Part shown: positions 35,478 through 45,082 of the stretch, in pieces | Numbering within the stretch: position 1 is the first letter of the stretch | Layout of the letters: every line of letters begins with the position of its first letter | Source of the DNA: Yponomeuta sedellus | Lineage: Eukaryota; Arthropoda; Insecta; Lepidoptera; Yponomeutidae | Reading direction: 5' to 3' | NCBI GenBank assembly: GCA_934045075.1 | Contig: OW203731.1 | Location: 14,021,062 to 14,085,061 of the forward strand | DNA length: 64,000 nucleotides | Program-made: the position numbers and the translations under genes | The notes under the pieces: model-generated | Seen by the model: only the letters and a program-made list of their open reading frames with translations | Told to the model about the DNA's origin: nothing | Database searches by the model: none

Positions 35478-36169
35478 AAATAAAGTAAAAAAACAAGATA
35501 CTAGGTACCTAGGTATTTATAGTTATTATATCTTATTGCTCAAGTTGTTAGTGGTAGGTTTATTACGCTCAACCGCCAACCACCAAACACAATAATAATT
35601 AGTGAATTTATTTTATCATGCCGTTGCATTATCTTTATTTTATGTTATAGTTTATTACATAAAATTAGTATGTTCAAATCGTAAAAAACAGATCATAAAA
35701 TCACGGCAAAATTTGTTTACATTTTGCCGTGTTCATTTCATTTCATTGATGATGTTCCGCTCTACACAAATTATTTAGGTTGCAGTTCATTCAATTATTT
35801 CATGTTACCTATCCATCTCATACACTCTACTGTACTGAGTGTTATGTGAGCTATAGCTAGTTTTTTCCAAATTCGGAACAGACCATGCCATGAGTTCGTA
35901 AGCGGCATGTCAAAAATATTGCTATCTTTGTTCCACATAACAAATGTATATAGTGTTATCTCAGTTTTTGCTTAGCGCTGTCGTAAGGATGCGTTGAACA
36001 TAATCACTTAATTGGATGTGTTCACTAATAAAATGTTGAATTGTTGATTGGGATGCGAATACGGAGTGGCTTAGAAAAAGGGACGGTGGTAGCAATGGGA
36101 CGGTGAAGGGACGGTCGTAAAATAAAAAGGACGGAAAACCGTCCCTTTTAGGACGGTGTGGCAACGCTG
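35478..36169. repeat. 692-bp direct repeat, copy 2
   Basis: This is the same length and apparently the same sequence as 31393-32084. Its right edge is the outer end of the composite hAT element and is followed by the GTTGAGTT target duplication. The left edge joins a short stretch of unique DNA beyond the Transib right terminus. Confidence 0.9.
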
Positions 36170-36710
36170 GTTGAGTTTTCAGTTTGACAGCAAAGAGTAA
36201 GTAGTATTAAAGAGTGAGACAAATATATGTCCGCCATTAAAACGGGGCTAAATGCGAACAAATAATTCAAAGTTCCTACTTGCGCTAGGCTGATTAAACC
36301 AACCTAAACCTAAACCAATATCCGCTATCCGGGAAGGAAAGAACACGGATGTCAACATCCGTGGGAAAGAATCGTTAGAAAGAATCAGTCTGTCTGAACT
36401 TGTTCTGTTGTCTGAACCACAGTGTACATACCAAAGAGTATATAACCCGTAGACAGAGAATAGAATAGACTGGGCCTGCGCGTATACCTTTGAGATGGAG
36501 ATAGAAGTAGGTACTTCATAATCATAAGAGTTGCTAGCATAACCCATAATTCCCAAAAGTATGTTTTGCGTATTTACAAGTTGAAAACAGAAAATCGGGA
36601 AATAAATCAATACCTCAATAGAAGCAAAAAAATTTATTAAAATTATACGTGGGAAACTCAGAAAATTTTGAGAAACTAAAAAATTAACTTCAATGAAAAA
36701 AATATTTTTA

Positions 36711-36960
36711 TTAAATCTTTTCAAAAAACTCTCCATCATTCGCTATACCAAGTCTCATGCGTCTGAAACAATTTTCAATACATTTTTTCCAGTCCTCCGC
36801 AGACACCTCTTCCACGGCCTTCCCAAACGCTGCGAACGCGTCTTCCGGCGATGACAACTGTATCCCTTTGAGCTGATTTTTTATTTTAGGGAATTAAAAA
36901 GAAGTCACACGGAGCCAAATCAGGATTTTTCAGGCTGTCCATCGTAGGAATATCAGTAGC
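36711..36960 (-). pseudogene. Mariner-family transposase C-terminal remnant
   Basis: The minus strand reads NPDLAPCDFFLIP, then after a frameshift KNQLKGIQLSSPEDAFAAFG and later EDWKKCIENCFRRM, ending GEFFEKI and a stop. The PDLAP-DFFLFP phrase is the conserved third-Asp region of mariner transposases and the rest matches their C-terminal arrangement. Upstream catalytic regions are missing. A dead fragment. Confidence 0.75.
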
Positions 36961-37138
36961 TCTTGTACTAGTACTTGCAACCGCAAGTGATGTAGAATAC
37001 GAAGATGTAGCCTGGAAAGAACACAAACGGCGTTTTAAAAAAAATACCTTTCAAAGTATACTATAGTTTAGAACCTTAGTTAACTATACATTAAGTAGAG
37101 ATTGAAAAAATAATAGACCCAGGGCAAAGACGTAATTT

Positions 37139-37369
37139 TACATTGAACGGTATATTCACGAATATATTTGTGACGTAAACCATAACAATAATGTACGACT
37201 ATATTGAATCACTAAAACTAAAATATACCCATAACTAATATTATTTACACCCTTACTAATAATGCATTGAATGGTCTATTCGCAAATATATTTGTGAGGT
37301 AAAGCATAACATAATAATGTACGAATATATTGCATCACTAAAATGTACCTATAACTAATATTATTTTAG
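37139..37369. repeat. Imperfect tandem duplication, period about 123 bp
   Basis: Both units have CATTGAA, AATATATTTGTGA, GTAAA, ATAATGTACGA and ATAACTAATATTATTT in the same order, with roughly 85 percent identity by eye. They are non-coding. Confidence 0.7.
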
Positions 37370-37703
37370 GGAGTCCTTACCGGCAAAAACAGTTTCGGTA
37401 CGGAACCTTCTGTCAGAAAAGTAGAACTCTTTGTTTTTCGAAAACTATGGGTCTCGACTCTTGAAATGACGGGAACAAACACGGGTATACTTTGTCGGTT
37501 GCCAGTCAGTCCAAACGACCCGTGGCTTTAACCCATATTGTCCGTAGAGCCTGATCAGCTGGGTACCTGTAAAATAATTTTGAACAATATAAACATTATG
37601 TGCCCGGATAACGGGGAAAGACATGCCTATGATACGTTTGGGACCTCGTCAAAACAAGGGTCTAACTCGTGGTTGGTTCCTCTGCCTACACCCTCGGGGA
37701 TAT

Positions 37704-39450
37704 GTGTCATGCTCTGTCGCAGAGCCACCATCATAGAAAGTGATTAATTATGCCATAAAATGAGGTACGTAACGCGTACTTAATGTACATATACCGATAT
37801 CGATGTACGTGCATCAGATTATGTTTAAATAAACATTGATAGTGGCTCTGCTGCAGAGCATACTCTCTAGCAGAGCCACAAAGTACATGTACTCAGGAAA
37901 GATAAACGTCACTGTTTTTGGATGAAAACCGATGTACGAGTAATGTTTATTGCGTACGTGTTTGAAAACACCACTATAAGACAGTGGTTTTATTTATATT
38001 AACTTTACTAAAATGCTTGCAGGAAGCGCCTGATTATTTTATGTCATGATTAACGATCATGTTTCTTTTCCTTTTCATTTCAATAAGCTTCATGACGGCA
38101 GAAGATGAATAATTCAAGTGAGACTATTCTGTTTTTTAATTTAAATTCTATATGCAAGTACTTAGAAATTTTGTATTTTGCCCCAAAATTCATTTATTTA
38201 AAACATTATCCTCAATGTCCATTTAAAAAAACATTTGGTTCAACCCAAATCTGTAGGCGCAATTTTTGAAATATTTAATCTGATTAAACAACCAAAAACT
38301 CGACGTATTATAATACAAGAAAATGACAAATCTTTTTATATTATGAACTTTAATCATGAAAAATCGGTGGAGCGGTTTATTTAAAATAAGTGGCGCCACC
38401 TTTATTCCTAAGGGATGTAAGTGTTGCTGCAGCGGTTAAAATCGTTTATTTTAATCCCCACTATCACTACCCGATTCCATCACAAAATAAATTCCTTTTC
38501 TTCATAATTACTACGAAGCAAGGGCAATGACCCCGCTTTTCCAGCACACGTAAAAATAAATATTTCCTAAAATATTAAAGATATTGGCATGATCTTTTTT
38601 TTATTTAATGCAGTATTAAATTTCTAACAATAAGAGTTGTAAAAAACATACCCTCTTTAAAAAATTTTTTTCCATGATTGAGTAAAAACTGAGAATATAC
38701 AAAAAAAAATGTTACAAAATGTAAGATTTTTGACAGTTGTCATTGTTTTTTATTTTATTTTATTTTTTGATGATACAATAAGTAATCGTCTTTCGAATAA
38801 AATATAAATCATTGCAATCGGTTCATCCGTTAGCGTGTCAGAATTTTTCAAAGTGTTTTTTCAAAGAAGTGGCGCCCTCTCTGTTCCTAAGCGGTGAAAC
38901 TTGTGCTGCTGCGGGTCAAATCGCTTATTTTTGTCCCTACTATCACTGTGCAAAACGGCTTGCTTTCATCACAAAATGCAGCTTTTCGGCAAAAAAGTGC
39001 CGTAGCTGCCAGGACTATTTGTTCACTGCTGGACAAAGGCCTGCCCCACATCACGCCACACTTACATAAGCCTGACACGGGAGGTACCTATATGCACTAA
39101 GCCTTTGCCGACATAAAATAATCAGGCGCTTCCTGCAAGCATTTTAGTAAAGTTAATATAAATAAAACCACTGTCTTATAGTGGTATTTTTAACACGTAC
39201 GCAATAAACACTACTCGTACATCGTTTTTCATCCAAAAACAGTGGTGTTTATTTTTCCTGAGTACATGTACTTTGCGGCTCTGCTAGAGAGTATGCTCTG
39301 CAGCAGAGCCACTATCAATGGTTATTTAAACATAATCTGATGCACGTACATCGATATCGGTATATGTACATTAAGTACTCCTTACGTACATCATTTTATG
39401 GCATAATTAATCACTTTCTATGATGGTGGCTCTGCGACAGAGCATGACAC
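37704..39450. mobile_element. Foldback element with 8-bp target duplication
   Basis: Arms 37704-38044 and 39111-39450 (about 340 bp) are near-identical reverse complements beginning GTGTCATGCTCTGTCGCAGA. GGGGATAT flanks both outer ends exactly (37696-37703 and 39451-39458). Each arm contains a nested hairpin, for example GTGGCTCTGCTGCAGAGC paired with AGCAGAGCCAC (37842-37879). The 1.07-kb centre is AT-rich and has a diverged direct repeat of about 90 bp (38378-38470 and 38860-38948). There is no transposase. An 8-bp duplication fits hAT-like or P-like machinery. Confidence 0.85.
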
Positions 39451-39557
39451 GGGGATATCGGGCGTGAGTTTTTTTCTTCACATTTGGCCTTCCTTGTTTT
39501 TGCCAACACTAAGGGATTTTTTGTATATGAAGTCTGGTAACACTAACATTATTATAA

Positions 39558-39629
39558 ACCGTCTAAATTAAGATTGTCGCAGTTAGATTACCAATCTATC
39601 GTATGAGCGCCTACATAATTTAGACGGGT
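39558..39629. repeat. Small inverted repeat (MITE-like)
   Basis: ACCGTCTAAATTA and TAATTTAGACGGGT bracket about 45 bp. It lies between the foldback element and the DIRS element. No other feature is seen from 39460 to 39891. Confidence 0.6.
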
Positions 39630-39891
39630 AACACCAAAATATTGAAATTTTCGATTTAGTTTTCACGGCACATATTTATCTAATTTAGGGGTAATTGAGT
39701 GCAGTAGATGCATTTCAAACCTTGCCGTAGTCTTGAACATCATAAAAACAGAGATTAGAGGAGAATTAATAGCACTTACGAAATGAAAGGTTATGATGGC
39801 GTTTTTACGCTCATTGCGGCTTCTACAGCCTAAAATGCTGCGATTTACCATTATATCACTTTCGTCCAACTGCACCGAACACGAAAAGTAC

Positions 39892-40076
39892 TATTATATG
39901 CTCTGAACCGTTATTCGAGACCTAATTAAAGTGAGACAGCACTACTTGCGTCTCGTGGAACATTCCCCTTCCGTCCCCCCTCCGCCCCGCCCCGCGCGGT
40001 TCCCCCGCGCCGGGCGCCGTGGCGCGGAGGGGGGAGGCCAGCTTGCCGGTAGCGCGCAGCGCGGCTCCTCACATTG
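39892..40076 (+). repeat. Left inverted terminal repeat of DIRS-like element
   Basis: It runs from ATTATATGCTCTGAACCG through CGAGACCTAATTAAAGTGAG and a very GC-rich tract to CTCCTCACATTG. The inner part from CGAGACC is nearly identical, inverted, to 44870-45035; the outermost bases differ in spacing between the two ends. Confidence 0.9.
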
Positions 40077-40230
40077 GCATCGACTTTCGTCGAGTGAACA
40101 TCCCTTTCGGTAAGATAACAGCGTTGCTGTTCGATTTCTTTTTTACTTTTTCTTACATTTTATTTCGTGTATTTTATAGCATTGAACATTTTTAGAAAAC
40201 GCTCTCCAGAAGAGCTCGTTTTCCAAAAAT

Positions 40231-41487
40231 ATGGATAAGACTCCTGACTGTGACGCAACTCGCTCGGAGCGAAATAATCGTGCTGAACGATTACCGCAAA
40301 AACGTGCTGAACGTTTGCCGCGTCCTAGGAGCTCTTCGAGTTCCAGCGAATCGTCATCATCGAGTTCCAGTTCGGAGAATTCACGACGCAGGAAGAAAGA
40401 CCAGAAAAAGAAGGCGAAGTCAACTAACGATCAAAAATTCGAATCGTTGACAAATCAAGTAAGTGAAATTTTAAACTACTTGAAAAGTAACGGTCAATTT
40501 TTTTCTGGAAATTCTCATAACGACAGTGATTCTGAAATTTCCTTGCATCCCAGTGAGAATCTTAAAAGTTCACTGTTATCAGAGCAACCGTTTTTGAATA
40601 AACCCCAATCGCACGCCCAAATGCCTGTAACGGTCAAATCGTTCGATTTCCATATAAACACAAATTTGAAAGAACCGACCGTCGAGAATTCTAACGAGTC
40701 GAGACTCGAACTGCTCACTAAATTGCACCATTTCAACTCTGATAAGTGGGAAAGGGTTAGGTATGTAGAAACGGAGAAGAAGTACCTCGCCAGACCGGGG
40801 TTTTACGAGTTGGACGTGAACACCGAGTTGCGTTATCACGACCCTAACTCGACTTGGCTAAAATCGCTTGATAGGTCGCTGGGCGCAATGACGCATGCAC
40901 TCATTCAACAAAACGCTCAGCTCAAGAGTAATCTACAGGAATTAATTCAGTGGTCGACTGGGCCAGCTTTGAATGCAGATTTGCTGTTTGAAAAGATCAG
41001 CGGCCTATTTTCCGAGAAAAGCGATTACATGAAGGTTTCAGAAGATTTGCTTCAGTTAGTTTGTGGGAGGCGCGCTGACGTCATTCAAAAACGACGTGAC
41101 AGTATTCTGTCCGGTGTGAAAGATCGCTTTATCAAAGAAGATTTACGCAAAATACCTCCCACAAACGCTGAGCTTTTTAATGCAGATGCACTAGGTTCCT
41201 TTTTACAGAACGCCGGGGGCACTCATAAAATATTCACACCTAACAAACGCCCTGCTGAAGAGCCCATAATGTCTATGCGGAATAGACCGGAGCACTCCCA
41301 GGCCAAACGTCCGCGGAGGTCGTATCGCAAGCCTGAAGTTGAGCTTGATCCAGTGCCTAGCACCAGTTTCCAGGCCAAAGGTAACAAACCTCAAAAGCCC
41401 AAAAATAATAAGTTCGGTACGAAAAATGTTTACAAAAAACCGCATGATTACAATAATCGTAGAACTCACAATCAATTTCGTAAATGA
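40231..41487 (+). CDS. DIRS-like element gag-like protein, 418 aa
   Basis: This is an uninterrupted frame just inside the left terminus. The N-terminus is basic, then serine-rich ([20 protein letters not shown] at about 33-52) and lysine-rich. A helical acidic and basic middle follows at about 150-300, and the C-terminus is basic (KRPRRSYRKPEVE, KPQKPKNNKFGTK). No zinc knuckle is visible, as often in DIRS gag. Its role is presumed to be the element's nucleic-acid-binding structural protein. The pol frame overlaps its last 149 bases in the +1 frame. The only in-frame ATG at 40231 follows the left terminus by about 150 bp. Confidence 0.8.
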   Translation: MDKTPDCDATRSERNNRAERLPQKRAERLPRPRSSSSSSESSSSSSSSENSRRRKKDQKKKAKSTNDQKFESLTNQVSEILNYLKSNGQFFSGNSHNDSDSEISLHPSENLKSSLLSEQPFLNKPQSHAQMPVTVKSFDFHINTNLKEPTVENSNESRLELLTKLHHFNSDKWERVRYVETEKKYLARPGFYELDVNTELRYHDPNSTWLKSLDRSLGAMTHALIQQNAQLKSNLQELIQWSTGPALNADLLFEKISGLFSEKSDYMKVSEDLLQLVCGRRADVIQKRRDSILSGVKDRFIKEDLRKIPPTNAELFNADALGSFLQNAGGTHKIFTPNKRPAEEPIMSMRNRPEHSQAKRPRRSYRKPEVELDPVPSTSFQAKGNKPQKPKNNKFGTKNVYKKPHDYNNRRTHNQFRK

Positions 41488-44281
41488 CTACATACAAGGC
41501 AGTTTTTATGGCGGGCGGTTACAAAGTTACGTCGCGATTTGGAAGCAATTGAATGCCCCAGATTGCGTCATTCAAATAATCTCCGGTTATCGGATACCTT
41601 TTTACAAAGTACCCTCCCTTGTTCACCACAGTCAATTGCTACAATATCAAACTCCTACGAGTGCAGCTATGACTCAACAAATATTAGAGTTGAAAAAACA
41701 AAAGGTTCTCGTTCCCGCTCCCTTGACACCGAGTTTCATATGCCCGATGTTTTTAGTGGTAAAATCAGATCTCAGCAACCGTCCAATTTTCAATTTAAAA
41801 AACTTAAACCACTACCTAGAACCGTTCAAATTCAGGTTGATCAATATGTACCGCGTACCGGATTTCTTACAAATGGGCGATTGGGCTGTGAAGATCGATC
41901 TCACGCAGGCCTACTTTCACATCCCAGTGGCTCGGTCACACCAGCCATTCCTCAGAGTTCTGTACAAGACAGACTCGACGAGCAGAGGTTCAGAGGCGCT
42001 GGAACTGCTCCAGCTAACTTGCCTACCCTTCGGGCTGTCATCGGCACCCAAGGCGTTTTCAACTGTCTCCAATTGGGTCGCTCAACTGTTACGCGAGAAA
42101 GGTCTCCGTGTTATAGTATATCTAGACGACTATCTTATAGTGAACCAGGATCGAGACATGTTGAGCCAAGCTGCAGAAGCTGTTGGGGTCTTATCAATGT
42201 TGGGCTTTACGATAAACTTCAAAAAGTCCCAGCTAACACCGACCAGAGTTATAGAATATCTGGGAATAACATGGAATCTCGCAACGAATTCCAAGTACCT
42301 TCCCGAAGAAAAGCGTCAGAAAATGTCTGCCAAGCTAAAGTTGATATTGAACTGGAATCATTGGAGCCTAAAGGACGCACAGAGCATTCTGGGAATGCTC
42401 AATTTCGCCTCTTTCGTTGTACGAAGAGGGCGTCTTCACTGCCGTCCATTACAAATGGCCTCTTCTCGATTGTCGAAAGATCAGCCTCTCATGAAAGCTC
42501 CACTCGAGCCAGAAACTCACAAAGAGCTCAACTGGTGGCTCCAAGCACTCTCGTCGAGTACACCAATCCACACTGCTCCGGTCACTCACTTCCTGACCAC
42601 GGATGCGTCCGGGACAGGTTGGGGAGCCATGCTGAATGGCAACCCCTTAAGCGGCACATGGTGTTCAAGCCAACTCACTTGGCACAGCAACGCCAAAGAA
42701 ATGTGGGCAATATATCAGACGCTGCACGATCACTGTCACTTTCTTCGAAAGTCGACAATTCTAGTACAGTCCGACAACAAAAGTGTTGTGAGCTACATAC
42801 GGAACCAGGGCGGTCTACGCTCGAAGACCCTGTACCAACTAACCATTGTTCTGTTCGAACTGCTAGACGAGAACAACATGGAGATAGTCCCTCAGTACAT
42901 TCCGGGACAACTCAATGTAGAAGCCGACTTCCTGTCCAGGCAGAAAATGCAAGGCGAGTGGTGTCTAGTAAAAGACGCGTACCAAGAGGTAGTCAGCCGC
43001 TTCGGCATGCCACAGATCGACTTATTCGCCTCAAAGACTGCACACGTGACTACGCGCTACGTATCGCGAGACTGCAACGACTTGAACGCAGAATATCACA
43101 ACGCCTTCAGCAGGCAATGGAAGTACCATCGGGCTTGGATATTTCCTCCCCCACACCTTGTACCACGTGTCCTGGCACAGCTCAACGAGGCCAAGGGCAC
43201 CTACATTCTGATAGTACCCCGCTGGCACAAAGTGTATTGGAGGCCAGACCTCAAGCGGAGAGCACTGGACTCAGGTGGATCAGATATGTCTCGAAGCGTG
43301 GTTAGTCAAGGGTGGAGTGAACATTTAGAAGGATGGTCACCTAGCGAGATGGAGTTGCTAAACTCCAGCTGGAGAGATTCTACAAAGAGAGTCTACTCAG
43401 GTATTTGGTCCAAATGGCAAAGTTGGTGCATACAAAACTCTGTCGATTACATAAACCCCACCGGGTCACAGCTGGCGAAATACTTAGCATGTTTACATCT
43501 GCACCACAAGCTGGCATATAAGACTATTCTGGTCCACAAATCTACAGTTGCCACGTTATCGAATCCAGACTCTCAGTCTTTGAGTGACAACGTCGTGGTC
43601 AAGAGAATTCTTAAAGCTATCGCGTCAGCCAACGCCGATAAGAAGAAGGAAATTCCAGCATCATGGGACCCAAGGGTGGTTGTAGAATGGTTGATTCATA
43701 ATCCCCCGACCTACAACAGCCTGTATGAAGTATCTCGTCGGACGGCCTTGATATTGCTCCTCGCCTCGAGCCGTCGAGTGCATGACCTCACTCTGCTTCA
43801 TATAAATGAGGAACGCTTTGAGGATAACGGCGATCATCTAATCTTACATCCCATATTTGGGTCCAAGACGGACAACTACGTTCACAGACAAACATCCTGG
43901 AAACTTCTCAAAGCCCCGAAGGATGATGTGTGCCCTGTGTACTGGGTGAGAACACTCCGGGACGTCTCCCGACAGAGACGGTCGGAGTGCGGCGCGAGCT
44001 CCCTGTTTCTATCGTGCACGGGGCGCGCGCGCGCCGCCTCGCGCACGCAGCTGGGCGGCTGGGTGCGGTCGCTGCTGGCGGCGGCAGGCGTGCAGGCCAG
44101 CGCGGGCAGCACGCGCCGCGCCGCCGCCTCGCTCAACTGGTTGGACAACTGCTGCATCGACACGATCATGGCCAAGGGCAACTGGCGGACGCCTAACACA
44201 TTCGCTCGATTTTATTCAGCAGAAATCAGAACCGATCCGTTCAATCGATATAATTTGTCTCGAAATTTTGAATCAATGTGA
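41339..44281 (+). CDS. DIRS-like pol: RT, RNase H and tyrosine recombinase in one frame
   Basis: A 980-codon open frame without stops. RT spans about 130-330, with RPIFNLKNLN, KIDLTQAYFHIPV, CLPFGLSSAPKAF and the catalytic YLDDYLIV at about 259-266. RNase H is at about 415-535: FLTTDASGTGWGAM, AKEMWAIYQTL, VQSDNKSVVSYI and NVEADFLSR supply the acidic residues. A linker with PQIDLFASKTAH and AWIFPPPHLVPRVL resembles the connecting (Dam-methylase-like) segment of DIRS pols but looks reduced. The recombinase is at about 675-980: SSRRVHDLTLL (first Arg), STRRAAASLNW (second Arg) and NTFARFYS (Tyr nucleophile). The His normally before STR appears to be Gly. The first ATG lies inside gag; frameshifting or reinitiation may be needed. 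Codons 890-945 are strikingly GC-rich. Confidence 0.88.
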   Translation: MSLIQCLAPVSRPKVTNLKSPKIISSVRKMFTKNRMITIIVELTINFVNDYIQGSFYGGRLQSYVAIWKQLNAPDCVIQIISGYRIPFYKVPSLVHHSQLLQYQTPTSAAMTQQILELKKQKVLVPAPLTPSFICPMFLVVKSDLSNRPIFNLKNLNHYLEPFKFRLINMYRVPDFLQMGDWAVKIDLTQAYFHIPVARSHQPFLRVLYKTDSTSRGSEALELLQLTCLPFGLSSAPKAFSTVSNWVAQLLREKGLRVIVYLDDYLIVNQDRDMLSQAAEAVGVLSMLGFTINFKKSQLTPTRVIEYLGITWNLATNSKYLPEEKRQKMSAKLKLILNWNHWSLKDAQSILGMLNFASFVVRRGRLHCRPLQMASSRLSKDQPLMKAPLEPETHKELNWWLQALSSSTPIHTAPVTHFLTTDASGTGWGAMLNGNPLSGTWCSSQLTWHSNAKEMWAIYQTLHDHCHFLRKSTILVQSDNKSVVSYIRNQGGLRSKTLYQLTIVLFELLDENNMEIVPQYIPGQLNVEADFLSRQKMQGEWCLVKDAYQEVVSRFGMPQIDLFASKTAHVTTRYVSRDCNDLNAEYHNAFSRQWKYHRAWIFPPPHLVPRVLAQLNEAKGTYILIVPRWHKVYWRPDLKRRALDSGGSDMSRSVVSQGWSEHLEGWSPSEMELLNSSWRDSTKRVYSGIWSKWQSWCIQNSVDYINPTGSQLAKYLACLHLHHKLAYKTILVHKSTVATLSNPDSQSLSDNVVVKRILKAIASANADKKKEIPASWDPRVVVEWLIHNPPTYNSLYEVSRRTALILLLASSRRVHDLTLLHINEERFEDNGDHLILHPIFGSKTDNYVHRQTSWKLLKAPKDDVCPVYWVRTLRDVSRQRRSECGASSLFLSCTGRARAASRTQLGGWVRSLLAAAGVQASAGSTRRAAASLNWLDNCCIDTIMAKGNWRTPNTFARFYSAEIRTDPFNRYNLSRNFESM

Positions 44282-44713
44282 TTGCATTACTTGGATCATC
44301 ATAGTTGATTGCGTTATTACTTTTATTTTGTTTCAAAGAATCTTATATTCTGTACGTGTTTACGTGTTCATTGTGGTACCTAGCTACGCAATTAATAATA
44401 TAGATTGCTTTGTATATACTTGTATCAGCTTATTTCCTCCAAAATAAATGACAACATGTGATTTGATTAACCTGTTTTTCTTTTTACATAAACTTACAGG
44501 TAACTACGTTTCTCTATTTAATATATAGAAAGTTTGATCTTTCATCGCTTACACTTTATACCTAATAGCTTTCTTATAATATAACTTTACTATACAGTGA
44601 AATTTTCCGTGGGTGTACGTCGTTACCTTCATACACCTCTGTAAATTATCATGCCATTCAAATCATTCACACATTGGCATCATCCAGCTTGCCACCAGGC
44701 GATAACAAACAGA

Positions 44714-44815
44714 TCTCACTTTAATTAGGTCTCGAATAACGGTTCAGAGCATATAATATAATGTTTTACCTGAAATTAAAACAATTATTATATGCCTAAC
44801 CTTATTCGAGACCTA
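44714..44815. repeat. DIRS internal complementary region
   Basis: CTCACTTTAATTAGGTCTCG followed by AATAACGGTTCAGAGCATAT complements the left outer end. ATGTTTTACCTGAAATTAAA up to TTATTCGAGACC complements the right outer end. The two halves abut, so this region carries the sequence of a joined circle. It serves as template to restore both ends in the DIRS replication model. Confidence 0.9.
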
Positions 44816-44869
44816 TATTTTTAATCCTGCCTGGTGGCCCTCAAGGCCACTACGACTTCAAGTGAGATA

Positions 44870-45082
44870 CAATGTGAGGAGCCGCGCTGCGCGCTACCGG
44901 CAAGCTGGCCTCCCCCCTCCGCGCCACGGCGCCCGGCGCGGGGGAACCGCGCGGGGCGGGGCGGAGGGGGGACGGAAGGGGAATGTTCCACGAGACGCAA
45001 GTAGTGCTGTCTCACTTTAATTAGGTCTCGAATAAGGTTAGGCATATAATAATTGTTTTAATTTCAGGTAAAACATTATATT
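44870..45082 (-). repeat. Right inverted terminal repeat of DIRS-like element
   Basis: CAATGTGAGGAGCCGCGCTG starts the inner edge, followed by the GC-rich tract and CACTTTAATTAGGTCTCG. The outer about 45 bp (AATTGTTTTAATTTCAGG) has no counterpart in the left terminus but is present, complemented, in the internal complementary region. Confidence 0.9.

Larger units (their letters stand above)
31288..36169. mobile_element. Composite hAT-type insertion with 8-bp target duplication
   Basis: The left end CAGTGTTGCC and the right end GGCAACGCTG (complement CAGCGTTGCC) are 9/10 inverted. Both outer flanks are GTTGAGTT (31280-31287 and 36170-36177), an exact 8-bp target duplication as for hAT elements, whose ends often begin CAG-G-TG. 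The element is organised as a unique left 105 bp, repeat copy 1 (31393-32084), a 3.4-kb insert with Transib material, then repeat copy 2 (35478-36169). No hAT transposase is seen; the open frames in the repeat copies have no recognised domain. Confidence 0.75.
36178..37695. other. Non-coding interval with a mariner relic and a tandem duplication
   Basis: Apart from the mariner fragment at 36711-36960 and the duplication at 37139-37369, I see no supported gene. The 163-aa minus-strand open frame at 36248-36739 starts in the mariner 3' region and has no recognisable domain. Confidence 0.5.
39892..45082 (+). mobile_element. DIRS-like tyrosine-recombinase retrotransposon, apparently intact
   Basis: The element has long inverted termini (left to 40076, right from 44870), a gag-like frame, a single 980-codon pol with RT, RNase H and tyrosine recombinase, and an internal complementary region at 44714-44815. 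That region joins complements of both outermost ends, including TTCAGAGCATATAA of the left end and ATGTTTTACCTGAAATT of the right end. This is the hallmark of DIRS-type circular intermediates. Both edges share TATT (39892-39895 and 45079-45082). There is no target duplication, as expected for recombinase-mediated insertion. Confidence 0.9.

Noticed and set aside
31393..36169. Reading the 692-bp direct repeats as LTRs of a retrovirus-like element
   Set aside because: The copies lack TG...CA borders, a primer site and gag/pol. The right edge is a hAT-type terminus with an 8-bp rather than a 4-6 bp duplication.
41539..43305. 588-codon plus-strand open frame overlapping DIRS pol
   Set aside because: It is an alternate frame of the RT/RNase H region, where pol carries clear catalytic motifs. 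Its translation shows no domain, and the bias of pol codons explains the lack of stops.
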